This document shows positions 25,835-33,851 of a stretch of 64,000 nucleotides of DNA, in pieces. The stretch comes from JAOTVV01 sp041602035 (lineage in GTDB: Bacteria; Gemmatimonadota; Gemmatimonadetes; Gemmatimonadales; GWC2-71-9), in assembly GCA_041602035.1 (NCBI GenBank), contig JBFIHA010000003.1, positions 62,001-126,000 on the forward strand, given 5' to 3'. Positions within the stretch are counted from its first letter, which is position 1; every line of letters begins with the position of its first letter. The translations under genes and the position numbers were made by a program. The notes under the pieces were generated by a model. The model saw only the letters and a list, made by a program, of their open reading frames with translations. It made no database searches and was not told the DNA's origin.

Positions 25835-26914
25835 CTATCCGGTTCGAGCGACCGACGCGAACCGGGTGAGGTGCTCGTCGGTGAGCCCGTCCAGCTCGAA
25901 CAGGGACACGCCCGCCGCCCCACCCTCTCGGGCCACACGCACCGCCTCGGCCAGGTCCGCCGGTGGAAGGCTCGGGATGAACAAGCCAGCGTACAGGGGC
26001 CGGTTGGCGGGGAGTGCGGCGACACCCTCCGCAGTGGCGGAGCCGATCCACTCGATCGGCTCGAGATAGAACTCGTGGTACAGCATGGGGAAGACGGCGT
26101 CGAGTGGCCACTGGTCCCACGCCTGACGGACCAGCCGCCGGGCCAGCATGGGCGTCGGGAAGACTGCCGCCGAGATCGTCTTGTTCCGTCTCTGAACCGC
26201 ATCCGCCAGCTCGCGCACCAGACGGGTCACACCCTCCCAGCGGAATTCACGCCACGCGCCGTCCGCCGTGGGATCCGGCAGGTCGAGCGGATCCGTTCCG
26301 GTGCGGTTGCGGAACGTGTCCCGACACACGCCGCAGTAGCAAAAATCGAACTCGGGGTGCTCCCGGTCTTGCACCAGGCCGTACTTCTCCCAGAGACCGA
26401 CGGGGAGAATGACGTCCGAATGCCGGACGTAATCCAGATGCACGCCGTCAACGTGCGGATCACTCGCGATCTCGTCGACGACACGGCGCAAGTACGCCCG
26501 TGCTGGCTCCCGTGTGGGGCAGAGCCATTGGTAGTATCCGACGTACGGCGGCTTTTCGAGTGTTGAGTCACCGTTTCGGCTCACGGTGAACCACTCGGGG
26601 TGGTGTTCTTTGACCCACGCGTCGCCGCTGCGGTTCAGCGTCCAGATCCAGCGGTGGAACGCCAAGCCCTCACCGTGCGCGACCTCGGCAAGCACGCCCT
26701 GGTCACCACCGCTCACCAGCACCCCGCCAATGCCGGCCTTGCGAACTCGGGCGAACTGCCGATGCCACTCGTCGCCGCTCCGCTCTCGAGTTCCGTGAAC
26801 CCAAACCCAATTTCGAATGGGTCGTCGGCTACAGCCCAGGCTGAGGCCCAGAGACCATGCTCCGGCTCCAAGCGCAGTGCGACCGACCCGCTCCACAAAC
26901 TCACGTCGCTTCAT
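25835..26914 (-). CDS. Exported glycosyl-hydrolase-like (GHL10-type) protein
   Basis: A 359-residue protein with an RR-containing export signal (MKRREFVERVGRTALGAGA) and a lipobox (LSLGCSRR). The body is a TIM-barrel of the GHL10 'glycosyl hydrolase-like 10' type: WVHGTRERSGDEWH near the start, YQWLCPTREPARAYL, and the core DPHVDGVHLDYVRHSD typical of the barrel centre. FCYCGVCRDTF is an unusual Cys-rich insert. These proteins are thought to act on polysaccharide, but no activity is assured. Its leader carries GGGAAG-type repeats. It follows the CBM9-like gene at a distance of about 60 bases. Confidence 0.82.
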   Translation of the reverse strand: MKRREFVERVGRTALGAGAWSLGLSLGCSRRPIRNWVWVHGTRERSGDEWHRQFARVRKAGIGGVLVSGGDQGVLAEVAHGEGLAFHRWIWTLNRSGDAWVKEHHPEWFTVSRNGDSTLEKPPYVGYYQWLCPTREPARAYLRRVVDEIASDPHVDGVHLDYVRHSDVILPVGLWEKYGLVQDREHPEFDFCYCGVCRDTFRNRTGTDPLDLPDPTADGAWREFRWEGVTRLVRELADAVQRRNKTISAAVFPTPMLARRLVRQAWDQWPLDAVFPMLYHEFYLEPIEWIGSATAEGVAALPANRPLYAGLFIPSLPPADLAEAVRVAREGGAAGVSLFELDGLTDEHLTRFASVARTG

Positions 26915-26920
26915 GACGCC

Positions 26921-26975
26921 ACGCTTCCCGCTTCCCCCTTCCCGCTTTCCCGTTCTCCCTTCCCCGTGTCCCTCT
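26921..26975 (-). repeat. GGGAAG-type purine repeat in the leader of the GHL10 gene
   Basis: Read on the coding (minus) strand, short GGGAAG/GGGAAA units repeat several times directly upstream of the start codon at 26914. A similar tract is at 27832-27869 before the CBM9-like gene. Confidence 0.6.
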
Positions 26976-26977
26976 CG

Positions 26978-27826
26978 TCACCTCGCCCCCACCGTCACAT
27001 CGCTGAACTCGACGCTCCCCCATCGCTCGGGCAGGTGCATGTTGACGGCCCCCTGCGGGGACCACACCCAGTTGTGTTCGGCCAGGGGCCGCCCCGTGGT
27101 GGGATCGCGTCGCTTTGCATACGCGCTGTCGACAATATCCAAGTCCCAATCGACACGGGAGAAATTGAATCGCCATGTCTCGCCGTGCCGCGGTCGCCGA
27201 CCTTCGGGAGCCGCTTCGGCCAGCACTCGCCACGGGATGGCCAGCTCCACCGTCCACCCGGCGTCTCGATCGCTCGGATCGTTGATGGTGCCGTCGAGCA
27301 CCACCGCCGACTTCAGCCCTGCGATGTCCCATGCGTTGATCGCGGGTCCGCCTTCTCGGTACGGCTTCACCAAGAACAGATCCCACACGGTCCCGAAGGC
27401 ATTGATCTCGATTTCGTAGTAGTTATAGGTATCTCCGTCGGGGTCGATGAAGACTTCGAAGTCATCGTCCTGGTAAATGACGGCATCACGCGCGGTGAGC
27501 GTTGCCCAGAGGTGCGGTTCTTCCAACTCGGCGCCAATGTACAGGAACTCGGCGTCCCACATGAGTTTGACGCGAGTGCGCAGGGGTGGGGCGGGTGCCG
27601 TGTCGCCGAGGATGTCAATGAACGGCTCAGACCACGTAGCGCGCTGCCAGGAAGTCTCGTCGAGCCGCCCGTCCACCGTTGGGGGTACCGGGGTGCGATG
27701 GCACACGTAGCGCCGAGCGGAGTCTTGGGCGGCCGCATCCATACCGACGCTCCCAAGTAATAGGAAGCCGCCGAGCATCGCGGAAAGCAGACCCCGGGGT
27801 GCACCTATAACGTCCATACCGACCAT
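26978..27826 (-). CDS. Exported carbohydrate-binding (CBM9-like) protein
   Basis: A 282-residue secreted protein: a signal peptide, then a CBM9-type beta-sandwich with PPTVDGRLDETSWQRATW at the start, LYIGAELEEPHLWATLTARD and YQDDDFEVFIDPDGD, which are typical of the sugar-binding, calcium-containing fold. The C-terminal EVAIPWRVLAE-like phrase (VELAIPWRVLAEAA) is also characteristic. It probably binds glycans for the GHL10 protein and esterase beside it. ATG 27826 is used; ATG 27817 is in the same frame. A purine repeat precedes it. Confidence 0.82.
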   Translation of the reverse strand: MVGMDVIGAPRGLLSAMLGGFLLLGSVGMDAAAQDSARRYVCHRTPVPPTVDGRLDETSWQRATWSEPFIDILGDTAPAPPLRTRVKLMWDAEFLYIGAELEEPHLWATLTARDAVIYQDDDFEVFIDPDGDTYNYYEIEINAFGTVWDLFLVKPYREGGPAINAWDIAGLKSAVVLDGTINDPSDRDAGWTVELAIPWRVLAEAAPEGRRPRHGETWRFNFSRVDWDLDIVDSAYAKRRDPTTGRPLAEHNWVWSPQGAVNMHLPERWGSVEFSDVTVGAR

Positions 27827-27831
27827 TCCAC

Positions 27832-27869
27832 GTTGCCCGTTTCCCGCCCGCTTCCCGTTTCCCGTTTCC
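27832..27869 (-). repeat. GGGAAA/GGGAAG purine repeat before the CBM9-like gene
   Basis: On the minus strand GGGAAACGGGAAGCGGG-like units recur between the esterase stop and the CBM9-like start. It resembles the tract at 26921-26975, so two leaders of neighbouring genes share it. Confidence 0.6.
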
Positions 27870-29629
27870 TAGTACCGCCAACTCGTGACATCCGCTCCCG
27901 GCGGCGCCGATGCCTCGATCCGCTGCAGGATCTTCGGCACGTACCTCGTGTTGTAGCGGAGCCTGGAGATGTGGTTGCCATTCTCGTGGTCGCCGTTCCA
28001 ACAGTGCTCCGCTCGGTCGCCGTAGTCCACTTCGCCACCGTAATACGGATCCGTGGTCTGCTCCAGGAAATCCTCCATGAGGTAGACGGCGTTGTTGAGG
28101 TAGTAGTTGTCCATATCGCCCACGTAGAGGTGGATCTTGCCTTCGAGCATGGGACCGAGCGTCTGCCAGTCGCGTTCCAGGATATGCCGCAGGTCGTAGT
28201 GCTCTCTCCAGTACTCCGCCACACGGCGATCGATCACACCCGTGCGCTTGTCCCAGATGCGCTGTGGGTAGCCATCGTTCCCCATGGGGGAATAGACAGC
28301 CTCCCAGATGTCCCACTGATCGCCTGAGCGACTCTTGGTACCCAGGACCAGTTCGAGGTGGTTGTCATCCACGACCCCCCGATCCACCTCGCCGATCCAG
28401 TTGCGGCGCCCGGGCACCGTGGCCCGCTTGAACGGCCCCGAACGGAAATAAGCGTTCTCGTCCTTGTAGATATCGATCAGTGTGTAGGCACGAAAGTCGA
28501 TTGGGTCAGGACAGGCGGCAAAGGTGCCGTTGTACTCGTTCGGATAAAACACCTGCACGGCGAGCGCCTCCCATCCGCCCGTGGATCCGCCGTAGGTGAA
28601 GCGGGCCCACCCTTCGCCGATGCCGCGGAACCGCTCTTCGATGTAAGGGATAAGCTCGTACTGAATGGCGTCGCCGTACGGACCGACGTTGGCCGAGTTT
28701 ACCGCGTACGAGTCATCGTAGTACGGGTTGGCGTGCTGCACCTCAATGATGAGAAAACGCGGGAAGGTATCGCTGGTCCACGTCCGGTAGAAATCGTGGG
28801 CCTCATGCTGCTGAATCCGGTTGTAGCAGTCCACACCGAACCGTTCGCTGTACACGCAGGGCGCGGTGGTATCCGGTGGCTCCCTACGGAACCCGCCGAA
28901 GTCGTAGGGAAAGTGGCCGTGAAACACCATCAGCGGGTAGCGCGCTTCCGGGTGTTCGTCGAACCCCCGGGGCACGAGCACGTGGGCACCCAGGTGCATC
29001 GGCCGTCCCCAAAACTCGGTGAGCAGTCGGCTCTGGATCTTCACGTGCTTGACCCATTCGGTATCCGGTGGGTCCGGAATCGCAGGCATGACCCGATCGA
29101 GGCTGATCCGGATCGGCGCTGAGGATTGCGGATCGAAGTCGATCCAGCGAGGCGTGCTATAGAGATTGCCCGGTGCACGTCGCCAGTTCTGTCCCTCGCC
29201 ACGGTCCATGGGGAGCTTCACCGTGTGGCCGGTGGCAAGCCGAAACGTCTCGTACGTATGGAGCACGGCCTGCACGTAGTACCGGCCTGCCGGCACGGCA
29301 TTGAGGCGTTCCACGGGATACCCGAACACCGCCGTGTCGATCGCGGCGGTGCTGCCAGGTGCAAGGGCCTCGACGTCGATGCCGAACACCTGCGGAGCAT
29401 CGATCCCTGAGGTCACCTGGTTCCGGGGCTCGCCCGCGTCGGATACGGCGAACACCACGATGATCCGGCCGTCCATGGGCCGCGCGTGAATCGAGGCGGG
29501 GAACGAGACGACGACGGTGGGTGCCACGGTGATTTGTGAACGTGGCGCGATCGCGGCTCCCCCGGCGAGAAGCAACAACAGGCCGCCCGTAAAGGCGGCC
29601 TGGGGGGTGAACAGAAGGTTAGGCACCAT
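27869..29629 (-). CDS. Exported esterase-like alpha/beta hydrolase
   Basis: A 586-residue protein with a signal-type N-terminus (MVPNLLFTPQAAFTGGLLLLLAG). A beta-rich domain (about 30-180) precedes a putative-esterase hydrolase domain: VFHGHFPYDF, then FTYGGSTGGWEALAV with the nucleophile elbow GGSTGG. Acidic and His partners are probably in GDMDNYYLNNA and the GDHENGNH region near the C-terminus. Such proteins cleave acyl groups from sugars or siderophores. The start at 29629 is an in-frame ATG at the hydrophobic segment; an earlier GTG/ATG region is weaker. With GHL10 and CBM9-like genes it forms a polysaccharide-processing set. Confidence 0.8.
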   Translation of the reverse strand: MVPNLLFTPQAAFTGGLLLLLAGGAAIAPRSQITVAPTVVVSFPASIHARPMDGRIIVVFAVSDAGEPRNQVTSGIDAPQVFGIDVEALAPGSTAAIDTAVFGYPVERLNAVPAGRYYVQAVLHTYETFRLATGHTVKLPMDRGEGQNWRRAPGNLYSTPRWIDFDPQSSAPIRISLDRVMPAIPDPPDTEWVKHVKIQSRLLTEFWGRPMHLGAHVLVPRGFDEHPEARYPLMVFHGHFPYDFGGFRREPPDTTAPCVYSERFGVDCYNRIQQHEAHDFYRTWTSDTFPRFLIIEVQHANPYYDDSYAVNSANVGPYGDAIQYELIPYIEERFRGIGEGWARFTYGGSTGGWEALAVQVFYPNEYNGTFAACPDPIDFRAYTLIDIYKDENAYFRSGPFKRATVPGRRNWIGEVDRGVVDDNHLELVLGTKSRSGDQWDIWEAVYSPMGNDGYPQRIWDKRTGVIDRRVAEYWREHYDLRHILERDWQTLGPMLEGKIHLYVGDMDNYYLNNAVYLMEDFLEQTTDPYYGGEVDYGDRAEHCWNGDHENGNHISRLRYNTRYVPKILQRIEASAPPGADVTSWRY

Positions 29630-29648
29630 GTGTGCCTCCGTGTGAGTG

Positions 29649-29924
29649 CTACTTGGTGCGCAGCGCCTCATAGGCCGCCGTCAATGCCGGATCGGCGGCG
29701 ACCTCGTACATCAGGGAATCGAATGCCGCGCGCGTCATGTCGTTCGCGGCCAGGATCGAATCAGCTGCCGCGGGCGTGCGCTCGATGGCGTTGGCGACGC
29801 GAGCGACGCTACCGACCCACGCGGGTGGGGAAGTCATCTCTTGCGCCGCTTGATCGGCCGCGGGTTGGGACTCACCGCAAGCGATCAGCACGGCCGCACC
29901 CAGCACCGCAGCGTACCGTTTCAT
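29649..29924 (-). CDS. Small lipoprotein of unknown function
   Basis: A 91-residue protein with a lipobox (VLIACGES) and a short helical mature part rich in Ala (AAADSILAANDMTRAAFDSLMYE). I do not recognise it. Its ATG overlaps the stop of the upstream gene as ATGA (29921-29924), so it is coupled to that gene. Confidence 0.7.
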   Translation of the reverse strand: MKRYAAVLGAAVLIACGESQPAADQAAQEMTSPPAWVGSVARVANAIERTPAAADSILAANDMTRAAFDSLMYEVAADPALTAAYEALRTK

Positions 29925-30529
29925 CGTCGACCTCCGCTCTGACGGGGCAACGTGTCACGACGGCCCCGCACCGTGTCGCGACCGGTGGGGCGCCGCTCGC
30001 GAACCGCCGAGTCTGGTCGTGTGGCCGGTTGGTCACCCGCCTGCGGCGGACGTCGCTCGCGTCCCTGGCCACGCGCGGGCTCGTCCTGGGGTTCCGGCTC
30101 GTCACGCGACAGGCCCCGTTCACCTTGTCGGGCACCACGTGCCTTCTTGGACGCGAGCTTCTTTCCCTTGCCGATGCCCCGTCGGGCGTGTTCGGCATGG
30201 ATCGCGGCGGCGAGGTCGCGGCCCCGCAAACCGGCCGCAAGCTGGGTCTGCACGAACGCCCCGAAATTGTCGACCGGTCCATGCTCCCGGACCGACTCCA
30301 GCGTCTGTTCAAGCACTTGCTGGGTTTCCTGGGCCGGCACTCGACGCCGACGTGCCTCGGCGATGACCGACTGAACTTCCTCGTCCGGGACGCCGGACTC
30401 ACGGAGGATCTGTGACGTCCGGGGAAGAAGGATTGAGTAGAGGATGTCGCTCGCCTGTTCTGCCGGCTCCTGCGCCACCACCGGCACCGGCAGGAGGAAG
30501 GTGAGCAGGACCAGGATTGATGTCCGCAT
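29921..30529 (-). CDS. Exported protein with a basic low-complexity tail
   Basis: A 202-residue protein: signal peptide (ending PVPVVAQ), a helical middle (SQILRESGVPDEEVQSVIAEAR; TQLAAGLRGRDLAAAI) and a tail of about 75 residues made of Arg, Lys, Glu and Pro that is probably disordered. I do not recognise a family. It overlaps the small lipoprotein gene by four bases and shares its operon. Confidence 0.7.
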   Translation of the reverse strand: MRTSILVLLTFLLPVPVVAQEPAEQASDILYSILLPRTSQILRESGVPDEEVQSVIAEARRRRVPAQETQQVLEQTLESVREHGPVDNFGAFVQTQLAAGLRGRDLAAAIHAEHARRGIGKGKKLASKKARGARQGERGLSRDEPEPQDEPARGQGRERRPPQAGDQPATRPDSAVRERRPTGRDTVRGRRDTLPRQSGGRR

Positions 30530-30679
30530 GTGGGCAGACTCCCACGAAAGAGGATGTCTTGGGCTGTGAGGAGACTATCGTGATGGGATGGCCGGCGCAA
30601 ACGCGTCGCTCTATTTGAACCCGACGGTTCTCACGGCTATCCTCCGAGGGTTTTACGTGTGACGTCTCTGGAGGGGATG

Positions 30680-32062
30680 ATGCGCGGTAATCGGCAACTG
30701 ATCGGACGAATGGCATCGCTGGCTGCGGCAGCCGTCGCGCTGGTGGCGGCACCACCCTCGCTCCGAGCGCAGGCTCCGACCATCCCTGACGACGTGCGGC
30801 GATCCGCGCAGGCGCGCGTCGATCACGGTTACAACATGGGCATCGTAATCGGGGTGGTAGCGCCCGAAGGCACGACGTTCGCCGCCTATGGATCGCGCGA
30901 CTCGACGCATGCCCCCGTCGACGAACGGACGGTGTTCGAGATCGGGTCCATCACCAAGGCCTTTACCGGGATCCTGTTGGCCGACATGGTGAGCCGCGGT
31001 GAGCTGGACCTGGACGATCCGATTCAACGCTACCTCCCGGCCTCGGTCACCGTGCCGGGTCGCGGCGGGCGCGCGATGACGTTGGCGGATCTCGCCACGC
31101 ACACGTCGGGACTGCCGCGCATGCCGGGCAACTTCGCGCCCGCCGATCCGGCCAATCCATACGCCGACTACTCGGTGGAGCAGATGCTCGCCTTCCTCTC
31201 GAATCACGCGCTTCGTCGAGACATCGGTGCGGAATACGAATACTCCAACTACGGGTTCGGCCTGCTGGGGGAGCTCTTGGCCACGCGTTCCGGCATGACC
31301 TACGAAGCGCTGGTCACCACCCGGCTGACCCGCGCGTTGGCGATGACCAATACCGCGATCACGCTGACACCGGCGATGCGCGCGCGTTTGGCGCAGGGGC
31401 ACGTGGGGACGACGCCGGTGTCGCACTGGGACATCCCGACGCTGGCTGGTGCAGGGGCGCTCCGCTCGACCGCGGAGGACATGGTGCGGTTCATTCGGGC
31501 CAACTTGGGACTGGTGGATACGCCGCTCCGGTCGGCCATGGAAGCGTCTCATGAGCCACGGCATCGCGCCGGATCGGAGACCCTGCAGATCGGGCTCGGC
31601 TGGCACATCCTGATTCGCGACGGCCGGCCCGTCGTCTGGCATAACGGGGGAACGGGTGGGTACCGAAGTTTCGCCGGATTCCGGCGCGATCAGAGCCGCG
31701 GGGTCGTGGTGCTGACTAACTCCAATCGCAGCGTGGACGACATCGGGTATCACTTGCTGGATTCGATGCTGCCGCTGGAGGAGATTAAGGCTCCAGTCGA
31801 TGTCGACCCGGCCGTCCTTTCCGCGTACGTCGGGACCTATCGACTCGCTCCTACGATGGTGTTTGACGTCACCGAAGAGGACGGAACGCTCCTCGTCCAA
31901 CTCACGGGACAGCCCCGGTTCCCCGTCTATCCCTCGTCCGAGACGGAGTTCTTCTACACGGTGGTGAACGCGCAGCTCACGTTCGTGGTCGAGGAGGGAG
32001 ACGTCGTGGCCCTCGTCCTCCATCAGAACGGTCGCGATATGCGTGCGCCGCGGGTCCCCTGA
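30680..32062 (+). CDS. Serine beta-lactamase-fold hydrolase (class C type)
   Basis: A 460-residue exported penicillin-binding-like hydrolase. Signal peptide ends PPSLRAQ. The active-site boxes are clear: SxxK in GSITKAF, YxN in YEYSNYGFG, and HxG in WHNGGTGGY. The C-terminal part (about 365-460) is the lipocalin-like extra domain common in this group. It may hydrolyse esters or D-amino acid peptides; calling it a resistance enzyme would go too far. The start at 30680 has GGAGG at 30670-30674; upstream GTG 30659 and ATG 30677 are less well spaced. Confidence 0.9.
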   Translation: MRGNRQLIGRMASLAAAAVALVAAPPSLRAQAPTIPDDVRRSAQARVDHGYNMGIVIGVVAPEGTTFAAYGSRDSTHAPVDERTVFEIGSITKAFTGILLADMVSRGELDLDDPIQRYLPASVTVPGRGGRAMTLADLATHTSGLPRMPGNFAPADPANPYADYSVEQMLAFLSNHALRRDIGAEYEYSNYGFGLLGELLATRSGMTYEALVTTRLTRALAMTNTAITLTPAMRARLAQGHVGTTPVSHWDIPTLAGAGALRSTAEDMVRFIRANLGLVDTPLRSAMEASHEPRHRAGSETLQIGLGWHILIRDGRPVVWHNGGTGGYRSFAGFRRDQSRGVVVLTNSNRSVDDIGYHLLDSMLPLEEIKAPVDVDPAVLSAYVGTYRLAPTMVFDVTEEDGTLLVQLTGQPRFPVYPSSETEFFYTVVNAQLTFVVEEGDVVALVLHQNGRDMRAPRVP

Positions 32063-32110
32063 ACCGGATTGGCATCTCGCGCCTCTGCGCGATCAGGGGG
32101 CGCGCCCACG

Positions 32111-32335
32111 TCACGTTCGCTTCAGATCGTCGTCGCGCCGATACTCCAGGACGTCACCGGGCTGACAGTCCAACTCTCGGCAAATGGCATTGAGCGTGGA
32201 GAAGCGTACGGCCCGCGCCTTGTTGGTCTTGAGGATCGACAGGTTGGCGATGGTGATCCCCACCCGATCGGCGAGCTCCGTGAGGCTCACGCCACGCTGG
32301 AGCAGCAGGAAGTCGAGGTTCACCCGGATGGCCAT
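32111..32335 (-). CDS. XRE-family transcriptional regulator
   Basis: A 74-residue single helix-turn-helix protein of the Cro/YozG type: LLLQRGVSLTELADRVGITIANLSILK, then LNAICRELDCQPGDVLEY. This short form is nearly always next to a DUF2975 membrane gene, as here (five bases downstream of it). It probably controls their shared promoter at 33033-33061, where CAATAA repeats lie. Confidence 0.92.
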   Translation of the reverse strand: MAIRVNLDFLLLQRGVSLTELADRVGITIANLSILKTNKARAVRFSTLNAICRELDCQPGDVLEYRRDDDLKRT

Positions 32336-32340
32336 GCGCC

Positions 32341-32985
32341 TCAGATCGTCAGCGAGCGCTCGCGCTCGAGCTCGCTGCCGTAACCGAACACTGCGGCGAG
32401 GACCAAGAGGAGGAGGCCCACGAGGATCACGTCCAGCCGCAGGTCGAACGGCGCCGTCAGCTCGACGCCTCGCACGGGTACCAGGCGCAGCAGGCGACGA
32501 GCAGCCAGGTGTTCGGCTACGGGACCGAGCGCACCTACCGCCACCAGGATGATCCCCATGATGCGCATGCGAGTGGCATTGGCGGCCACGAACGGGTCAC
32601 CAGCCAGCACCGACGACAGCATGCGGCGCAGCAGCAGGAGCACGTAGAGCACGACCGCGATGCCGATCAGCAGGCCGAGGTTGGGGAAGAACTGGAGCGA
32701 CCAACTCGTGGACTGAACGCGCAACTCGCCCCTGGCCTCGACCAGCACTGCCCGCCGGACGGTCGGCGCGGCGAGGGTGTCTACGTCGAGCCTCAGGGTC
32801 GGGCGAACGGATCCGGATCCGACGGCGACGGGGATGGCGGTATCACCGACCTGTTCGCCGCGGAGCACCACGGGGGAGATGAGGAGCCACAGGGCGAGGC
32901 CGACGCCGGCCACCGCCGCGACGAAGAACGCGAGATCCAGCCACAGCTTGGCGGTGCGCGTCGCCGCCTGGGTGGGACGAGTCAT
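32341..32985 (-). CDS. DUF2975 membrane protein
   Basis: A 214-residue inner-membrane protein with four hydrophobic helices: LAFFVAAVAGVGLALWLLI near 15-40, LGLLIGIAVVLYVLLLL near 105, IMGIILVAVGALGP near 145 and VILVGLLLLVLAAVFG near 190. The DPFVAANATRMRIMG phrase is typical of DUF2975. It is the first gene of the operon with the XRE regulator. It may sense membrane or signal state and pass it to the regulator; this is inference from constant pairing. Start at 32985 has GGAG nine bases upstream. Confidence 0.9.
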   Translation of the reverse strand: MTRPTQAATRTAKLWLDLAFFVAAVAGVGLALWLLISPVVLRGEQVGDTAIPVAVGSGSVRPTLRLDVDTLAAPTVRRAVLVEARGELRVQSTSWSLQFFPNLGLLIGIAVVLYVLLLLRRMLSSVLAGDPFVAANATRMRIMGIILVAVGALGPVAEHLAARRLLRLVPVRGVELTAPFDLRLDVILVGLLLLVLAAVFGYGSELERERSLTI

Positions 32986-33032
32986 CACGAGGGTCTCCGT
33001 GAGGCATGCGTGCCAAAGTCGGACTCACCTAC

Positions 33033-33061
33033 AGGATAACGAGCCCGATATCGTTTGTCAA
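33033..33061 (-). promoter_or_regulatory. Consensus sigma70 promoter of the DUF2975/XRE operon
   Basis: On the minus strand a perfect -35 TTGACA (33061-33056) and -10 TATCCT (33038-33033) stand exactly 17 bp apart. The region is AT-rich against its surroundings. Start codon 32985 is about 40 bases from the expected transcription start. Confidence 0.75.
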
Positions 33062-33086
33062 TAAAACCTTATTGATCAACAATAAG
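33059..33086. promoter_or_regulatory. Triple CAATAA/TTATTG half-site, candidate XRE operator
   Basis: CAATAA (33059-33064), TTATTG (33069-33074) and CAATAA(G) (33080-33086) alternate with 4- and 5-nt spacers, giving overlapping inverted repeats; CTTATTG-ATCAA-CAATAAG is a perfect dyad. They abut and overlap the -35 element of the DUF2975/XRE promoter, a natural position for autoregulation. Confidence 0.5.
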
Positions 33087-33184
33087 ACGTCTTGCGTGTG
33101 GCGTTTCAGCGGGAATCTTCCGCGGGAAGCGTCACCTTCGGAGCCCACGCCGGAAGTCGGCCGCTTCCACACACAGGGATCAGC

Positions 33185-33721
33185 ATGGAGATCGTGCAAC
33201 AGACCGACACACGCCTCGTGATTCGGCATGAACCGTGGTCCGCCTGGCTGCTCACCGGCTTCGCCGCGTTGCTCGGCGTGCTGGTCACGGCCTTCGGGAC
33301 GCTCGAGAGACGGCCGGTGGTGTTTCTGCTCGGACTCGCGCTCATCGTTGTGCCGCCCATCGTGGTCGGGCTTTTCGCGCGCGTCGTGACAGCGACGTTC
33401 GACAAGCAGGCGAATAGGGTCACGGTGCGGCGACGCGGGCTGATGGGTTCCCAACGGCTGGTGGTGCCGATGCATGATGTCGTGCGAGTCGACTGCTCGG
33501 AGTTCCGGACTCGGCTGCCCCGAACGGTAGTGGAACGGTGGTTGCCGAAGCTCACGCAGGAGTGCTACGTGGTGCGCCTGGTCCTGAACTCGGGACGCAC
33601 GCTGTCGCTGATCGGGATGCGGAGTGGTGAGATGAGCCACCACACCCAGCTGGCGACCGCTGCGCGGTCGTTCTTGGGGCTCGGACCGTCCGAAGAGCTT
33701 CGGCCGGCGACGAATCAGTAG
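33185..33721 (+). CDS. Two-helix membrane protein with a PH-like domain
   Basis: A 178-residue protein: two membrane helices (AWLLTGFAALLGVLVTAFG and VVFLLGLALIVVPPIVVGLFAR) then a soluble beta-rich part (ATFDKQANRVTVRRRGLMG, VVPMHDVVRVDC) resembling bacterial PH-like folds. I do not recognise a family with a known function. ATG 33185 has AGGG seven to ten bases upstream. Confidence 0.75.
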   Translation: MEIVQQTDTRLVIRHEPWSAWLLTGFAALLGVLVTAFGTLERRPVVFLLGLALIVVPPIVVGLFARVVTATFDKQANRVTVRRRGLMGSQRLVVPMHDVVRVDCSEFRTRLPRTVVERWLPKLTQECYVVRLVLNSGRTLSLIGMRSGEMSHHTQLATAARSFLGLGPSEELRPATNQ

Positions 33722-33851
33722 GGCCGCCTCGGTCGCTAGCGTCAGCCTTCCTTCACCGTATCTTCGTCGGGACCCTTCGGAGCCTCGCCTGGGCTTCGAC
33801 ACTCTCTGACGCCTGTGTAGCGAATCTCCTCATGGCCGTGGATGGATCGCC

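Noticed and set aside
26921..27869. Purine-rich repeats considered as a CRISPR array or VNTR
   Set aside because: Units are only about six bases, irregular, with no unique spacers of constant length and no cas genes.
30653..32023. Minus-strand open frame of 456 codons opposite the beta-lactamase-fold gene
   Set aside because: The plus strand carries intact SxxK, YxN and HxG motifs, so the antisense frame is incidental.
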